A stretch of 64,000 bases of DNA from Fulvivirga imtechensis AK7 (GCF_000331535.1 NZ_AMZN01000032.1:19822-83821), one strand, 5' to 3'. Numbered from the stretch's first letter, positions 33,746 through 43,360 are shown. Notes: generated by a model not told the origin, from the letters alone. A program made the numbers and translations.

Positions 33746-34906
33746 CTACGCTGCTTTTGCTATATTTTTAATTTCTTTACCACTACTACTCCAGCTTTGG
33801 TCTACTTCGCCCCGGCTCACACTTAATATTATTCCTATGGAAAGACCGGTAAATAGAAGCGAAGTACCTCCCATGCTTACCATTGGCAACGGTAATCCGG
33901 TAATAGGCCCCAGGCCAACAACAACACCCATGTTTACCATAGCCTGCAACACCAGGGCAAAACTTAGTCCGGCAGACAGTAGTCCACCAAAGGCTCTTTC
34001 ACTTTTATAGACCGCTTTCATTCCCCGCGAAAGGAGTACGAGATAAAGCACCAAAACGACAACCCCTCCTATCAGCCCGTATTCCTCAATAATGATAGCG
34101 TACACAAAATCAGAATAAGGATGTGGCAAAATATTTCGCTGCTGGCTTTGTCCCGGCCCTTTGCCAATAATGCCACCGGTTGCCACCGCTATCCGGGCAT
34201 GCTTAGCCTGGAAAGGCAACTCCTTACCTTGGATAAAATTTTCAATCCTATTTTTAGCAGTATCTCCCCGTACACCGAATTTTAATGCCGTCACACCAGC
34301 CAGCGCTCCAACAAACACCAGCATAGCGAGGTATTTCACCGGTACACGACCAATAAACATGATCAACATGCAGGTGAGGAATAGTAAAATAGCCGATGAT
34401 AAGTTGGTCAGTGCTATCAATCCGCAGATTACTCCGCACCAGATCAGCATTGGGATAAGAGATTCTTTAAAATCTGCAATATTCTGCTGTCTTTTCGACA
34501 GCATGCTGGCCAGGCTCGTGATCAGGGCCAGACTAGCCAGATCAGAAGGCTGAAATGAGGTATTGATCACGGGCACCATGATCCATCGGGAAGCATCGTT
34601 TAGGCTCACACCATTGGTAAAGGTATAGAGCAACAACGGCACGCTCACCCACAGCGCCAGCCTTGAAAGCTTTGAATAGTATCGGTAATCAACTTTATGG
34701 GCAAACCACATGGCTACCAGGCCTACCCCCAACAGCACGGTATGTTTAAACAGGTAGGTCTCGGGATGGCTCATACGCTTAAATGCCAGGGTACCTGTGG
34801 CGCTGTACACCACAAGAATGCTAACAAGTGACAATGCAAAAACCACCACCCAGATTACCGGGTCGCCTTTTAAATGTTCATCTGCCCATGCTTTAATCCT
34901 GTTCAT
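33746..34906 (-). CDS. ftsW: Lipid II polymerase / division protein FtsW
   Basis: A 386-aa SEDS-family protein with about ten membrane helices. It polymerises lipid II at the septum together with its FtsI partner. Signatures: WVVVFALSLVSILVVYSATG at the start, KRQQNIADFKESL, the GPGQSQQRNILPHPYSDFVY loop near residue 240, and the end VVGLGPITGLPLPMVSMGGTS, which is the classical FtsW/RodA C-terminal signature. It overlaps the murD stop by four bases. Its stop opens into the word repeat before murG. Confidence 0.96.
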   Translation of the reverse strand: MNRIKAWADEHLKGDPVIWVVVFALSLVSILVVYSATGTLAFKRMSHPETYLFKHTVLLGVGLVAMWFAHKVDYRYYSKLSRLALWVSVPLLLYTFTNGVSLNDASRWIMVPVINTSFQPSDLASLALITSLASMLSKRQQNIADFKESLIPMLIWCGVICGLIALTNLSSAILLFLTCMLIMFIGRVPVKYLAMLVFVGALAGVTALKFGVRGDTAKNRIENFIQGKELPFQAKHARIAVATGGIIGKGPGQSQQRNILPHPYSDFVYAIIIEEYGLIGGVVVLVLYLVLLSRGMKAVYKSERAFGGLLSAGLSFALVLQAMVNMGVVVGLGPITGLPLPMVSMGGTSLLFTGLSIGIILSVSRGEVDQSWSSSGKEIKNIAKAA

Positions 34907-36261
34907 TGTTTTAAAGCTTTACTTTCAAACTCCTCTTTTAACTCTATCACAGCTTGCCTGAACTGCTCCCCTCGATCTTCATAATTTTTAAATAGGTCAA
35001 AACTTGCACATGCCGGTGATAGTAGCACCACATCATGCGCCTCCGCATAATTCAATGCCGATCTTACGGCATCTTTCATATTGTTAGTTTCCAGCAGGCT
35101 GATGATCTGCTCGTGAAATGCATCTCTTAACCTGGAATTATCTTTTCCCAGGCATACCAGGGCCTTCACTTTGGCATTTACGGTCTCCATTATCAGACTA
35201 TAATCATTGCCCTTGTCAATCCCTCCTGCTATCCACACCAAGGGCTCCTGAAAACTCTCCAGTGCATACTTTACAGCATCCACATTAGTCGCTTTGGAAT
35301 CATTGATAAAATTCACATGATTTATTGTACCGATATACTCCATTCTATGTGGAGCATTTCGGAAAGTCTTCAAGCTCTGCCGTATATTTTCCTTATCGAT
35401 ACCCACCAGTAAAGCTGCCGAAACTGCCGCCATCATGTTAATAGCGTTGTGTTCTCCCCGCAATGCCGTCCCTTCTATGTCGACCGTGAAATCATCGGCA
35501 AAGCACATCTCTCCATTGGCATACCTGACACCGGAAGGTTCTGTTAACGAAACAGGGTGCAACTGAGCTTTAATTGCCCTATGCTCAACTCTTTCCCTGA
35601 TCAAGGGATTGTCCGAAAAATAGATGAAGTGGTCACCGTTATCCATATTCCGCACCAGTTGGAACTTCGAATCGGCATATTTGTCCAGCTTATACTCATA
35701 CCTGTCCATATGATCAGGTGTGATATTCAGCAATACCCCTATAAATGGCTTAAAATAGACGGTGCCATCCAGTTGGAAACTACTTAGCTCAACAACATAA
35801 TAGTCATACTCATCTTCGATTACCTGCTTGGCCAGACTTGCACCCACATTACCAGCCAGCCCCACATTTAAACCGGCCTCCTTCAACAGGTGATAGGTAA
35901 GCAATGTGGTGGTAGTTTTTCCGTTGGTACCGGTAATAGCGATAATTTTAGCATTGGTATACCTTGAAGCGAACTCTATCTCATCAATTACGGGGATATC
36001 TTTTTTGTTCACCTTCTTGATAATATCTGTCTTATCAGAAATACCAGGGCTTTTAATGATAAAGCTGGCGGCAAGCACCTTATCATCCGAATGTTTACCT
36101 TCCTCAAAAGCAATACCCGCCTGCGTCAGCTCTTGTTTGTAGCTGTCTTTGATCTTGCCAAAATCAGAAACAAACACCTCATACCCTTTAGCATGGGCTA
36201 AAAGCGCAGCGCCTGTTCCGCTCTCTCCTGCTCCCAATATGGTTACTTTCCTTCCTACCAT
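34903..36261 (-). CDS. murD: UDP-N-acetylmuramoyl-L-alanine--D-glutamate ligase
   Basis: A 452-aa cytosolic Mur ligase adding D-Glu. ATP loop ITGTNGKTTTTLLTYHLL near residue 114, NITPDHMDRY near 184, and the third-domain IAGGIDKGNDY and VLLSPACASFDLFKNYEDRG near 420 are MurD signatures. The start ATG overlaps the stop of a 47-aa upstream ORF (ATGGTAG), so translation may be coupled to that ORF. The end overlaps ftsW by four bases. Confidence 0.97.
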   Translation of the reverse strand: MVGRKVTILGAGESGTGAALLAHAKGYEVFVSDFGKIKDSYKQELTQAGIAFEEGKHSDDKVLAASFIIKSPGISDKTDIIKKVNKKDIPVIDEIEFASRYTNAKIIAITGTNGKTTTTLLTYHLLKEAGLNVGLAGNVGASLAKQVIEDEYDYYVVELSSFQLDGTVYFKPFIGVLLNITPDHMDRYEYKLDKYADSKFQLVRNMDNGDHFIYFSDNPLIRERVEHRAIKAQLHPVSLTEPSGVRYANGEMCFADDFTVDIEGTALRGEHNAINMMAAVSAALLVGIDKENIRQSLKTFRNAPHRMEYIGTINHVNFINDSKATNVDAVKYALESFQEPLVWIAGGIDKGNDYSLIMETVNAKVKALVCLGKDNSRLRDAFHEQIISLLETNNMKDAVRSALNYAEAHDVVLLSPACASFDLFKNYEDRGEQFRQAVIELKEEFESKALKQ

Positions 36262-36398
36262 TCGATCTGTAGCTGACGGTTCAACGGATTTATTTTAACT
36301 TTCTTTAAAACATAAGCCACTACGATAGACAACAATACCTTCACCTGACCTCGAACAAGGTCTAAAATGAAAGAGTATATGTCACTTATGTTCAACAT
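36255..36398 (-). CDS. Candidate 47-aa membrane-associated small protein in the dcw cluster
   Basis: A 47-codon ORF, MLNISDIYSFILDLVRGQVK and on to ...NRQLQIEW, ending TGG TAG so that its stop overlaps the murD start (ATGGTAG). The centre is one amphipathic or membrane-spanning helix (VKVLLSIVVAYVLKKVKI), with a Lys-rich end. It begins 13 bases after the word repeat and is preceded by an A-rich stretch, the usual form of a Bacteroidota ribosome-binding region. It matches no family known to me and is shorter than most gene finders accept. It could still be a chance frame, but it fills the space between repeat and murD exactly. Confidence 0.5.
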   Translation of the reverse strand: MLNISDIYSFILDLVRGQVKVLLSIVVAYVLKKVKINPLNRQLQIEW

Positions 36399-36410
36399 TT
36401 TTTATTTTAA

Positions 36411-36461
36411 GTTGCTTGTTGCTAGCTACTAGCTACTAGCTACTAGTAACCAGCTACCAGT
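36411..36461. repeat. CTGGTAGCTAGTAG word array between mraY and the small ORF
   Basis: Minus strand, starting right after the mraY stop (TAA): ACTGGTAGCTGGTTACTAGT then AGCTAGTAGCTAGTAGCTAG. The tandem unit is about seven bases (CTAGTAG). Related CTGGTTGCTGGT words occur after mraZ (42600-42643) and after coaD (about 9991-10035). Confidence 0.65.
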
Positions 36462-37667
36462 TTATCTTAACTTCAATGTGGCCAGACTCAGTATGGCCAG
36501 CAGTATACCTACAATCCAAAACCGAGTTACGATTTTGGATTCATGTAAATTCTTCTTTTGATAATGATGATGAAGGGGGGACATTAAAAAGACTCGTCTT
36601 CCTTCACCATACTTTTTCCTGGTGTACTTAAACCAGGACACCTGAATAATTACCGATAGATTTTCTATTAAAAATATCCCGCAAAGGAGTGGTATCATTA
36701 GCTCTTTGCGCACGACAAGCGCTACTACGGCAATAATTCCGCCTAGTGACAAACTACCTGTGTCACCCATAAAAACTTGCGCCGGGAAAGAGTTATACCA
36801 CAAAAACCCTAAGCATGCACCTACAAATGCGGTACAGAAAATCACTACCTCGCTCAGATTGGGGATATGTAAAATATTCAGGTAATCACTAAAGTCAACC
36901 CTGCCTGAGAGGTATGCAAAAATGGCAAGTGTAAGGCCAATTATAGCGGAGGTCCCTGCCGCCAAGCCATCAATCCCATCTGTAATATTAGCTCCATTAG
37001 AAACTGCTGTAACAACCAAAATCACAATCAATACATACATGACCCATGTGTAGTCATGCCCCAAAAAGGATAGAATAGAGTCATAATCCAGCTCGTTGTC
37101 TTTTAAAAAGGGGACAGTTGTTTTGGTTGACTTCACATCTTCATAGCTTCTCGTTACTTCATTATTCTCTATCACTACCTGGTCATATTCTCTCACTACC
37201 ACATCTTCATGAAAGTATAAAGTAACACCTACAATGATCCCGATGCCGATCTGTCCTACAATTTTAAACCTGCCGGCCAGGCCTTCCTTATTTTTCTTGA
37301 ATACTTTGATGTAGTCGTCAAGAAAACCGATCAGCCCGAGCCATATGGTTGCAACAATCAACAGCACTACATATACGTTGTCCAGCTTGGCAAAAAGCAG
37401 TACCGGCACCAGTATACCTGCCAGGATGATCAACCCGCCCATGGTAGGCGTACCTTTCTTTTCCATTTGTCCCTGAAGGCCCAGGTCTCTTACCGTTTCA
37501 CCAACCTGCTTTTTCCTTAGGAAGTTGATGAGCCGTTTGCCAAATGCTATGGTTATCAACAACGAAATAACGGCAGCCATACCCGCCCTGAAGGAGATGT
37601 ATTGAAATACACCGGCTCCTACCAGATCAAATTCCCGTTGCAGATAGTCAAATAAATAATATAGCAT
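36462..37667 (-). CDS. mraY: Phospho-N-acetylmuramoyl-pentapeptide-transferase
   Basis: A 401-aa integral membrane enzyme with about ten helices that makes lipid I from UDP-MurNAc-pentapeptide and undecaprenyl phosphate. Signatures: [16 protein letters not shown] near residue 117, [17 protein letters not shown] near 225, the [11 protein letters not shown] metal-binding loop near 304, and PLHHHYQKK near 367. An insert of about 50 polar residues (150-200) separates two helices, as in other Bacteroidota MraY. It follows murE by three bases. Confidence 0.96.
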   Translation of the reverse strand: MLYYLFDYLQREFDLVGAGVFQYISFRAGMAAVISLLITIAFGKRLINFLRKKQVGETVRDLGLQGQMEKKGTPTMGGLIILAGILVPVLLFAKLDNVYVVLLIVATIWLGLIGFLDDYIKVFKKNKEGLAGRFKIVGQIGIGIIVGVTLYFHEDVVVREYDQVVIENNEVTRSYEDVKSTKTTVPFLKDNELDYDSILSFLGHDYTWVMYVLIVILVVTAVSNGANITDGIDGLAAGTSAIIGLTLAIFAYLSGRVDFSDYLNILHIPNLSEVVIFCTAFVGACLGFLWYNSFPAQVFMGDTGSLSLGGIIAVVALVVRKELMIPLLCGIFLIENLSVIIQVSWFKYTRKKYGEGRRVFLMSPLHHHYQKKNLHESKIVTRFWIVGILLAILSLATLKLR

Positions 37668-37670
37668 AGA

Positions 37671-39134
37671 TCAGTTGGCAAATAAGTTTAACATTCGACC
37701 TAAAACTTCCTTGTCATCAAAAGGATGCTTCACCCCTTTTATCTCCTGATATTTCTCATGGCCCTTTCCTGCCACTAGTATTATGTCATTATCATTAGCC
37801 AGTAGACAGGCTGTTTTAATAGCCTCTTCCCGGTCTGCCAGCACAACAGTCTTTTTATAATCAGCAGGACCTACCCCAGCCTGCATATCCCTGATGATCT
37901 CAGCAGGATCCTCATCACGCGGATTATCGGATGTAAATACCACTTTATCACTCAGCTTGCACGCAATAGAGGCCATCAAAGGTCTCTTGCCTTTATCTCT
38001 GTTACCCCCGCAGCCTACTACTGTTATCACCTGCTCATTCCCTGTTCTTAATTCAGCAATCGTTTCCAGCACATTTTGTAATGCATCAGGTGTATGCGCA
38101 TAATCTACTATGGCTGTTACGTTGGCATCTGAGACTACCTGCTCAAACCTGCCAGGCGCACCATCCAGCAATGAAAGGCCCGTCAATACCTTATCTGGAT
38201 CCTCTTCAAGCAATACCGCTGTTCCATATGCTGCTAAAAGGTTATAGGCATTGAAATCTCCGATCAACCGGAACCATACATTCTTATTATCTATCTCCAT
38301 TTCCAACCCTTGCAGGGTATTGGAGATCAGCTTACCTTTAAAATCCGCCACACTGCGAAGCGCATATGTATTTTTGCCGGCTTTTGTATTTTGCAGCATC
38401 ACTCTGCCCCGTTTATCGTCTACATTTACCAAAGCAAAGGCTTCCGAGCTTAGCTCATCAAACAATTTCTTTTTGGCACTGATATAGGCATCAAATGTCT
38501 TGTGATAGTCCAGATGATCATGAGATATATTGGTAAATATTGCTCCCGCAAATCGCTGCCCTGCCACACGCTCCTGCTGTATGGCATGGGAACTTACCTC
38601 CATAAACACATACTTACACCCTTTTCTCGCCATGCTGTCAAGCATCTCATTCAGTTGAATAGCATCAGGAGTAGTGTGCGATGCCTGTATCTGATCATCA
38701 TTGATCCTGTTCACTACAGTGGACAACAGGCCAGCACTATGGCCCAGGCTTCTGAAAAGGTTGAAAAGTAAGGTAGCAATGGTCGTCTTTCCATTGGTAC
38801 CAGTCACCCCCACTAATTTGAGCTTTGTCGATGGATTGTCATAAAAGTTGGAAGCTATTAAACCCAAGGCACCTGCGCTATTTTTTACAGCCACATAGGT
38901 TACGCTATCAGTAACTTCCTCGGGCAGTATCTCGCACACCACTGCAGCAGCCCCTGCATTAACAGCTTGCAAGATGAAGTCGTGCCCGTCTACCTGCGTA
39001 CCCTTGACAGCAATGAAAAGAGTACCCTCTTTTACTTTGCGGGAATCAAAAGCAATATGATCAACCACCCGGCCCATATCACCGGAGGTAGACACAAGAG
39101 ATACTTTATATAATATGTCTTTTAATATCGCCAT
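37671..39134 (-). CDS. murE: UDP-MurNAc-tripeptide synthetase MurE (meso-DAP type)
   Basis: A 487-aa Mur ligase adding the third peptide residue. ATP loop GVTGTNGKTTIATLLFNLF near residue 110, VEVSSHAIQ-like FMEVSSHAIQQERVAG near 180, and SDNPRDEDPAEI near 400. The DNPR motif is the one found in meso-diaminopimelate-adding enzymes, so the wall is probably DAP-type. The frame opens back to 39242, but ATG 39134 overlaps the ftsI stop by one base (TAATG) and is the correct start; the longer form would run into ftsI. Confidence 0.96.
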   Translation of the reverse strand: MAILKDILYKVSLVSTSGDMGRVVDHIAFDSRKVKEGTLFIAVKGTQVDGHDFILQAVNAGAAAVVCEILPEEVTDSVTYVAVKNSAGALGLIASNFYDNPSTKLKLVGVTGTNGKTTIATLLFNLFRSLGHSAGLLSTVVNRINDDQIQASHTTPDAIQLNEMLDSMARKGCKYVFMEVSSHAIQQERVAGQRFAGAIFTNISHDHLDYHKTFDAYISAKKKLFDELSSEAFALVNVDDKRGRVMLQNTKAGKNTYALRSVADFKGKLISNTLQGLEMEIDNKNVWFRLIGDFNAYNLLAAYGTAVLLEEDPDKVLTGLSLLDGAPGRFEQVVSDANVTAIVDYAHTPDALQNVLETIAELRTGNEQVITVVGCGGNRDKGKRPLMASIACKLSDKVVFTSDNPRDEDPAEIIRDMQAGVGPADYKKTVVLADREEAIKTACLLANDNDIILVAGKGHEKYQEIKGVKHPFDDKEVLGRMLNLFAN

Positions 39135-41224
39135 TAACTCAGCTCGATTGTAATTGTACTTCCCTTCAATGCTTTGGTCCCGGGCAACTGAGATTGTCGG
39201 CTTACCCGCCCTTTTCCATTTATATTTACTCTTAACCCACAATTTTCAAGCAGATATATTGCATCACGAAGTGTCATTCCCGATACATCAGGTACGAACT
39301 GTGGATTTACTTTATTGTCTTTCCATTTTATAGAATTCCCAAACCGCTGTGTTGTCACCCAATCTTCATCGCCGGCACTATGATTGGAAATACCTAATTC
39401 ATTACACAAGAATTTTAACTCGTCATGATAGCCTGAACGTATCACAGGAAAAACTCCGGCATCCGCTACAAAATCCCCGGGCATCTCCTCATGCATATTG
39501 ATATCTCGAGAGTAGATATTGTCGGCTATCTCCTTAAAGACGGGTGCAGCCACGTTGCTACCATACTGCCTCCATCCTTTCGGGTTCCTGATCAAAACCA
39601 CAGCGCTATATTTAGGGTTGTCAGCAGGGAAGTATCCCGCAAAAGAAGTAATGTATTTCTTGGTGTACTTTCCATTCTCAAGTATCTGCGCAGTACCTGT
39701 TTTACCGGCTATTTTATAATGAGCATTATTTATATTGGAAGCAGTTCCCCTTTCCACCACACCTTCAAGCATTACCTTTAACTTTGCCAGCGTTTCGTGA
39801 GAGCATATTTTTTTGTTGAGCACTACGGTTTCATACTCCTCCAATACTTTATCGGCCTTCCTCACCTTTTTTACGATCACAGGTTTGATCATCTTGCCAT
39901 TGTTTGCCACTGCATTATACAAAGTAAGCGTCTGCATAGGTGTCAACTCAAGGCCATACCCGTAGGCCATCCATGGCAGGGTGATACCACTCCATGCTTT
40001 GCTGTTCGGCCTTTTTATGTTGGGCATTCCTTCACCCTTGATCTGCAGGCCCAGGGGTTGAGACAACCCCAGGTGATCAATATAATGAAGAAAGCGATCC
40101 GGTTTTAAACCGAAATGCCTATCTACAAGCTTAGCCATTGCCACATTTGATGATTTTTCGAATGCCTCTCGTATTGTAATGGTACCATACCCCCCCTCAT
40201 CATGATCTCGAACATAGTCGCTATAAAATTTGAATATGCCATTGCCGGTATCGATACTATCCCCAAGCGAAATATTTGAATCCTCCAAAAGTGCAATCAT
40301 TGTAGCCAGCTTAAAGGTAGACCCAGGCTCCCGCAAGCCACCTACAGCATAATTATACTGCTCATGATAATAGCCTTTGCTATTTCTGCTTAGGTTGGAA
40401 ATGGCCTTTATCTCGCCTGTCTTCACCTCCATGACCACTACTACACCATAGTCGGCTTCATGATACTCCAAAGCCCTCAGAAGGGCGGTTTCACTAACAT
40501 CCTGAAGATTGATATCTATTGTTGTTTCTATGTCAAAGCCATTCTCAGTCTTTACCTCACTACCATCAAAAACAGGCTTCCAGTTTCCCCCGGCAATTTT
40601 TTGATACAGCGCTTCCCCGTCTTTACCCGCCAACTGTTCATTGAAGCTATACTCCAAACCGGCTCCCCGGTTATTTTCATTGATAAATCCGATTGTACGT
40701 TTACTCAGGTTGGAAAAGGGACTAAATCGCTTATCTACTTTATGAAAAATCACCCCCCCTCCAAGTCTTCCATGCCTGAAGACCGGCCACTCAGACATCA
40801 TTTTTTTTGTCTGGTATCCGACCTGCTGACGATTGATGATCATGTATTGCCTTCCTGTAGCCCTGGCATTTTTGAGTTTTCTTTTGTAGGTCTCTTTAGA
40901 GTGGTCTTTAAAGTGTCGTGACAGAAGATAAGCCAGTGAATCTACTCCTTCATTAAATACCTTCTCAGAAGCAATAGTAGCATCAAAAGCGACTTTATAA
41001 AAAGGTAAAGAAGTAGCAAGCAAGCTTCCGTTATCAGAGTAGATATTACCCCGGGTAGCTTTAACTGTCATATACTTCACATTAATCTGATCTGCTAATT
41101 CTCTCCATTTTTCACCCTCTCCAAACTGTACCTTTGCCACCTTTGCCACAATAGCAATGGCAAATAGTGCGACCAGCAAAAATGCCACTCTTACTCTCAG
41201 CAGTATGGACTTCTTTATATTCAC
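39134..41224 (-). CDS. ftsI: Septal peptidoglycan transpeptidase FtsI (class B PBP)
   Basis: A 696-aa bitopic protein: N-terminal helix (VRVAFLLVALFAIAIVAKVA), PBP dimer domain (about 60-200), transpeptidase domain with SxxK as STFK (about residue 300), SSN as SSNVAM, and KTG as AGKTGTAQI, and a C-terminal PASTA-like domain (VPDVSGMTLRDAIYLLENCG). It cross-links septal peptidoglycan with FtsW. It overlaps ftsL upstream by four bases and murE downstream by one base. Confidence 0.95.
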   Translation of the reverse strand: MNIKKSILLRVRVAFLLVALFAIAIVAKVAKVQFGEGEKWRELADQINVKYMTVKATRGNIYSDNGSLLATSLPFYKVAFDATIASEKVFNEGVDSLAYLLSRHFKDHSKETYKRKLKNARATGRQYMIINRQQVGYQTKKMMSEWPVFRHGRLGGGVIFHKVDKRFSPFSNLSKRTIGFINENNRGAGLEYSFNEQLAGKDGEALYQKIAGGNWKPVFDGSEVKTENGFDIETTIDINLQDVSETALLRALEYHEADYGVVVVMEVKTGEIKAISNLSRNSKGYYHEQYNYAVGGLREPGSTFKLATMIALLEDSNISLGDSIDTGNGIFKFYSDYVRDHDEGGYGTITIREAFEKSSNVAMAKLVDRHFGLKPDRFLHYIDHLGLSQPLGLQIKGEGMPNIKRPNSKAWSGITLPWMAYGYGLELTPMQTLTLYNAVANNGKMIKPVIVKKVRKADKVLEEYETVVLNKKICSHETLAKLKVMLEGVVERGTASNINNAHYKIAGKTGTAQILENGKYTKKYITSFAGYFPADNPKYSAVVLIRNPKGWRQYGSNVAAPVFKEIADNIYSRDINMHEEMPGDFVADAGVFPVIRSGYHDELKFLCNELGISNHSAGDEDWVTTQRFGNSIKWKDNKVNPQFVPDVSGMTLRDAIYLLENCGLRVNINGKGRVSRQSQLPGTKALKGSTITIELS

Positions 41225-41589
41225 TTATTCTTTATCACAATTTTTTCCGGTGGCTGTAAACTTTCTTTTATTCCCAGTTTCCTAACATTTTTGGCAACTT
41301 CCGACTGCTTGCTGGCATACATATAGTCAGCTTTTAACGTGGTATAATCGGCCCGTAAGTCTTCCACCTCACTCTTCAGCCGATCTATCTTTCTAATATT
41401 TTTTTCCGCATAGTGGCTGTTACCGATATAAAATATCCCAATAGCCGTCACAAACAGTATATGAGGCAGGTATTTTACCGGCAAACCATGCTCAAAAACA
41501 GCATCAAGCCTAACAAGGCTCTCCAACCTGGAGAAAATACTTCCCTTTCTCGATGCTCCCTCGTTGATCCTAAAGGTATTTGTAGCCAT
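41221..41589 (-). CDS. ftsL: FtsL-like division protein
   Basis: A 122-aa bitopic protein with one helix (LPHILFVTAIGIFYIGNSHY, about residues 41-60) followed by a periplasmic coiled coil (IRKIDRLKSEVEDLRADYTT). The sequence is poorly conserved, as is usual for FtsL; position between rsmH and ftsI and the layout support the name. It lies two bases after rsmH and overlaps ftsI by four. Confidence 0.85.
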   Translation of the reverse strand: MATNTFRINEGASRKGSIFSRLESLVRLDAVFEHGLPVKYLPHILFVTAIGIFYIGNSHYAEKNIRKIDRLKSEVEDLRADYTTLKADYMYASKQSEVAKNVRKLGIKESLQPPEKIVIKNK

Positions 41590-41591
41590 AG

Positions 41592-42509
41592 TTATAATTT
41601 TTCTGCTATTCGTAACTTGGCGCTACGCGCTCTGTTATTTTCCTTTATTTCTTCGTCTGAAGCTGTTGTCGGCTTCCGCGTTACAGCCTCGAATGGTCGA
41701 ATCACATTACCATAAAAGTCCTTTTCCACCTCACCTGCCAGTTTGCCCTTCTGTATAAAGTTCTTCACCAGTCTGTCTTCCAGAGAGTGGTAAGACATTA
41801 TTACAAGCCGTCCACCTTTTGTCAGCACCTCGCTACTTTGTTCAAGCATTTCTTCAAGCGCTTTCAATTCTTCATTCACTTCAATCCTGATAGCCTGGAA
41901 TACCTGGGCATAGTACTTATTTTCCTTCCCACGCTTGGCATACCTGCTCAATATATGTTTCAGGTCATTTATTGTGCTGATCTCTGCATTTACACGTGCC
42001 GCCACTATAGCCGCAGCAAGTGTTTTAGCATTGCGCACCTCCCCATACATGCCAAGTATTCGATGCAGCTCCTCCTGACTATACTCATTGATCACCTGCC
42101 TGGCTGTTTTAGCAGCCGAACGATCCATTCGCATATCCAGCTCCGCATCGAATCGAGTTGAAAAGCCCCGTTCTGCATCGTCAATCTGATGCGATGAAAC
42201 ACCCAAATCACCCAAAATGCCATCAACGGCCTTTACCCCGTACATTTTCAGATATCTTTTCAGGTACCTGAAATTGCCTTCAATAAATGTGAAAGAACTA
42301 TTCTTTATTTGCTGAGCATTTTGTTTTGCATCCTGATCCTGATCGAATGCGTACAAATGCCCACCTTTTAACTTCTCCAGAATCGCCTTCGAATGCCCAC
42401 CACCACCAAATGTCAAATCCACATACACGCCATCCGGTTTAATATCCAATCCGTCAATGCACTCTTTTAGCATGACAGGATTATGGTAGTTACTGGCCTC
42501 AGGCGTCAA
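41592..42509 (-). CDS. rsmH: 16S rRNA (cytosine(1402)-N(4))-methyltransferase
   Basis: A 305-aa SAM-dependent enzyme that methylates C1402 of 16S rRNA. The SAM-binding loop YVDLTFGGGGHSKAILEKL is near residue 31, followed by GILGDLGVSSHQIDD near 96, RGFSTRFDAELDMRMD, and SYHSLEDRLVKNFIQ near 243, all MraW/RsmH signatures. It is the second gene of the dcw cluster, separated from mraZ by a word-repeat gap and from ftsL by two bases. Confidence 0.97.
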   Translation of the reverse strand: MTPEASNYHNPVMLKECIDGLDIKPDGVYVDLTFGGGGHSKAILEKLKGGHLYAFDQDQDAKQNAQQIKNSSFTFIEGNFRYLKRYLKMYGVKAVDGILGDLGVSSHQIDDAERGFSTRFDAELDMRMDRSAAKTARQVINEYSQEELHRILGMYGEVRNAKTLAAAIVAARVNAEISTINDLKHILSRYAKRGKENKYYAQVFQAIRIEVNEELKALEEMLEQSSEVLTKGGRLVIMSYHSLEDRLVKNFIQKGKLAGEVEKDFYGNVIRPFEAVTRKPTTASDEEIKENNRARSAKLRIAEKL

Positions 42510-42550
42510 TTCTTTATACTAGTTTCAGTTATAGACATTACATTTCCTAT

Positions 42551-42643
42551 TGTCTCTGGTCTCTGGTCTCTCGTTTCCGGTCTCTCGTTTCTTATTCTTG
42601 GCAACTAGCGACTAGTCACCAGTAGCCAATAACCAGCAACCAG
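42551..42643. repeat. Word arrays between mraZ and rsmH
   Basis: Two words on the minus strand: directly after the mraZ stop (TAG) CTGGTTGCTGGTTATTGGC then TACTGGTGACTAGTCGCTAG; after a short spacer AACGAGAGACCGGAAACGAG and AGACCAGAGACCAGAGAC. The first word family is shared with the arrays after mraY and coaD; the second (GAGAGACC/GAGACCA) appears only here. Confidence 0.65.
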
Positions 42644-43087
42644 CTACTCATCCAAATACTTCTGCGCCAGCTTCGAAAACTCAGAAGGATCACTGATCAA
42701 ATGCTGCTCATATGTGATAGGGTCCCATATTTCAACTTTGTTTCCCATACCTACCACTACTGCATCTTTTTCCAAACTGGCATAGTTCAACATCAATTTC
42801 GGAATCAGAAAACGACCATTATTATCAAGCTCAACCACAGAACTACCCCTGAAGAAATTGCGCTGGAGCTTGCGATACTCCTCATTAAACTCATTTAATC
42901 CGGCAATTTTTGAATAGATCTTTTTGAATTCTACCATGGGGTAAAGAATCAGACACGGCTCAAACCCACGTCTCACAACGAGCTCATTGCCAGAAGATTC
43001 CGGCAAATTTGCTTTGATCTTTGCAGGCAAAACAAGTCTTCCCTTAGCATCGATCTTGCACTCATATTCACTGGTGAAAAATGCCAT
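42644..43087 (-). CDS. mraZ: Transcriptional regulator / division regulator MraZ
   Basis: A 147-aa protein with two AbrB-like swapped-hairpin halves, each with the DxxxR pattern: DAKGRLVLPAKIK near residue 13 and DNNGRFLIPKLML near 86. MraZ binds repeated decamers upstream of its own gene and represses the dcw cluster; three AAGTGG decamers lie at its promoter here. It is the first gene of the cluster. Confidence 0.96.
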   Translation of the reverse strand: MAFFTSEYECKIDAKGRLVLPAKIKANLPESSGNELVVRRGFEPCLILYPMVEFKKIYSKIAGLNEFNEEYRKLQRNFFRGSSVVELDNNGRFLIPKLMLNYASLEKDAVVVGMGNKVEIWDPITYEQHLISDPSEFSKLAQKYLDE

Positions 43088-43116
43088 TGTGGTCTGTATG
43101 CTCTGATTCTAATAAA

Positions 43117-43124
43117 CAAACATA
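43117..43124 (-). promoter_or_regulatory. -7 box of the mraZ-dcw promoter
   Basis: Minus-strand TATGTTTG matches TAnnTTTG exactly; transcription would begin near 43110, giving a leader of about 23 bases to ATG 43087. The AAGTGG decamers (43141-43172) fall over the expected -33 region. Confidence 0.55.
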
Positions 43125-43140
43125 AAAAAATATTTGACAT

Positions 43141-43172
43141 AATCCACCACTTTTTACCACTTTCCACCACTT
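43141..43172 (-). promoter_or_regulatory. Candidate MraZ operator: three AAGTGG decamers
   Basis: On the minus strand AAGTGGTGGA, AAGTGGTAAA and AAGTGGTGGA follow one another with an exact 10-base period, one helical turn apart. MraZ proteins of other bacteria bind such tandem GTGG/TGGG repeats upstream of mraZ; the identity of this operator is inferred. Confidence 0.6.
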
Positions 43173-43360
43173 TTTTACATTTGCCATACACTTCTAACAG
43201 AAAAAGCGCAAAAAAGATATAGGAATGACAATAAATCTATTGAAGAATAAAAGAAAACATTATTAGCAGGATTTGCTCAGAAACATCCGTGACAGGCACT
43301 TTTAAAAGATTACATACTTATTATCAGAAGATTAGGCTCTATGACAGCTCATAATTACGC

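Noticed and set aside
30316..42643. CRISPR array
   Set aside because: The word repeats are 6-10 bases long, degenerate and lack unique spacers; they are not CRISPR repeats.
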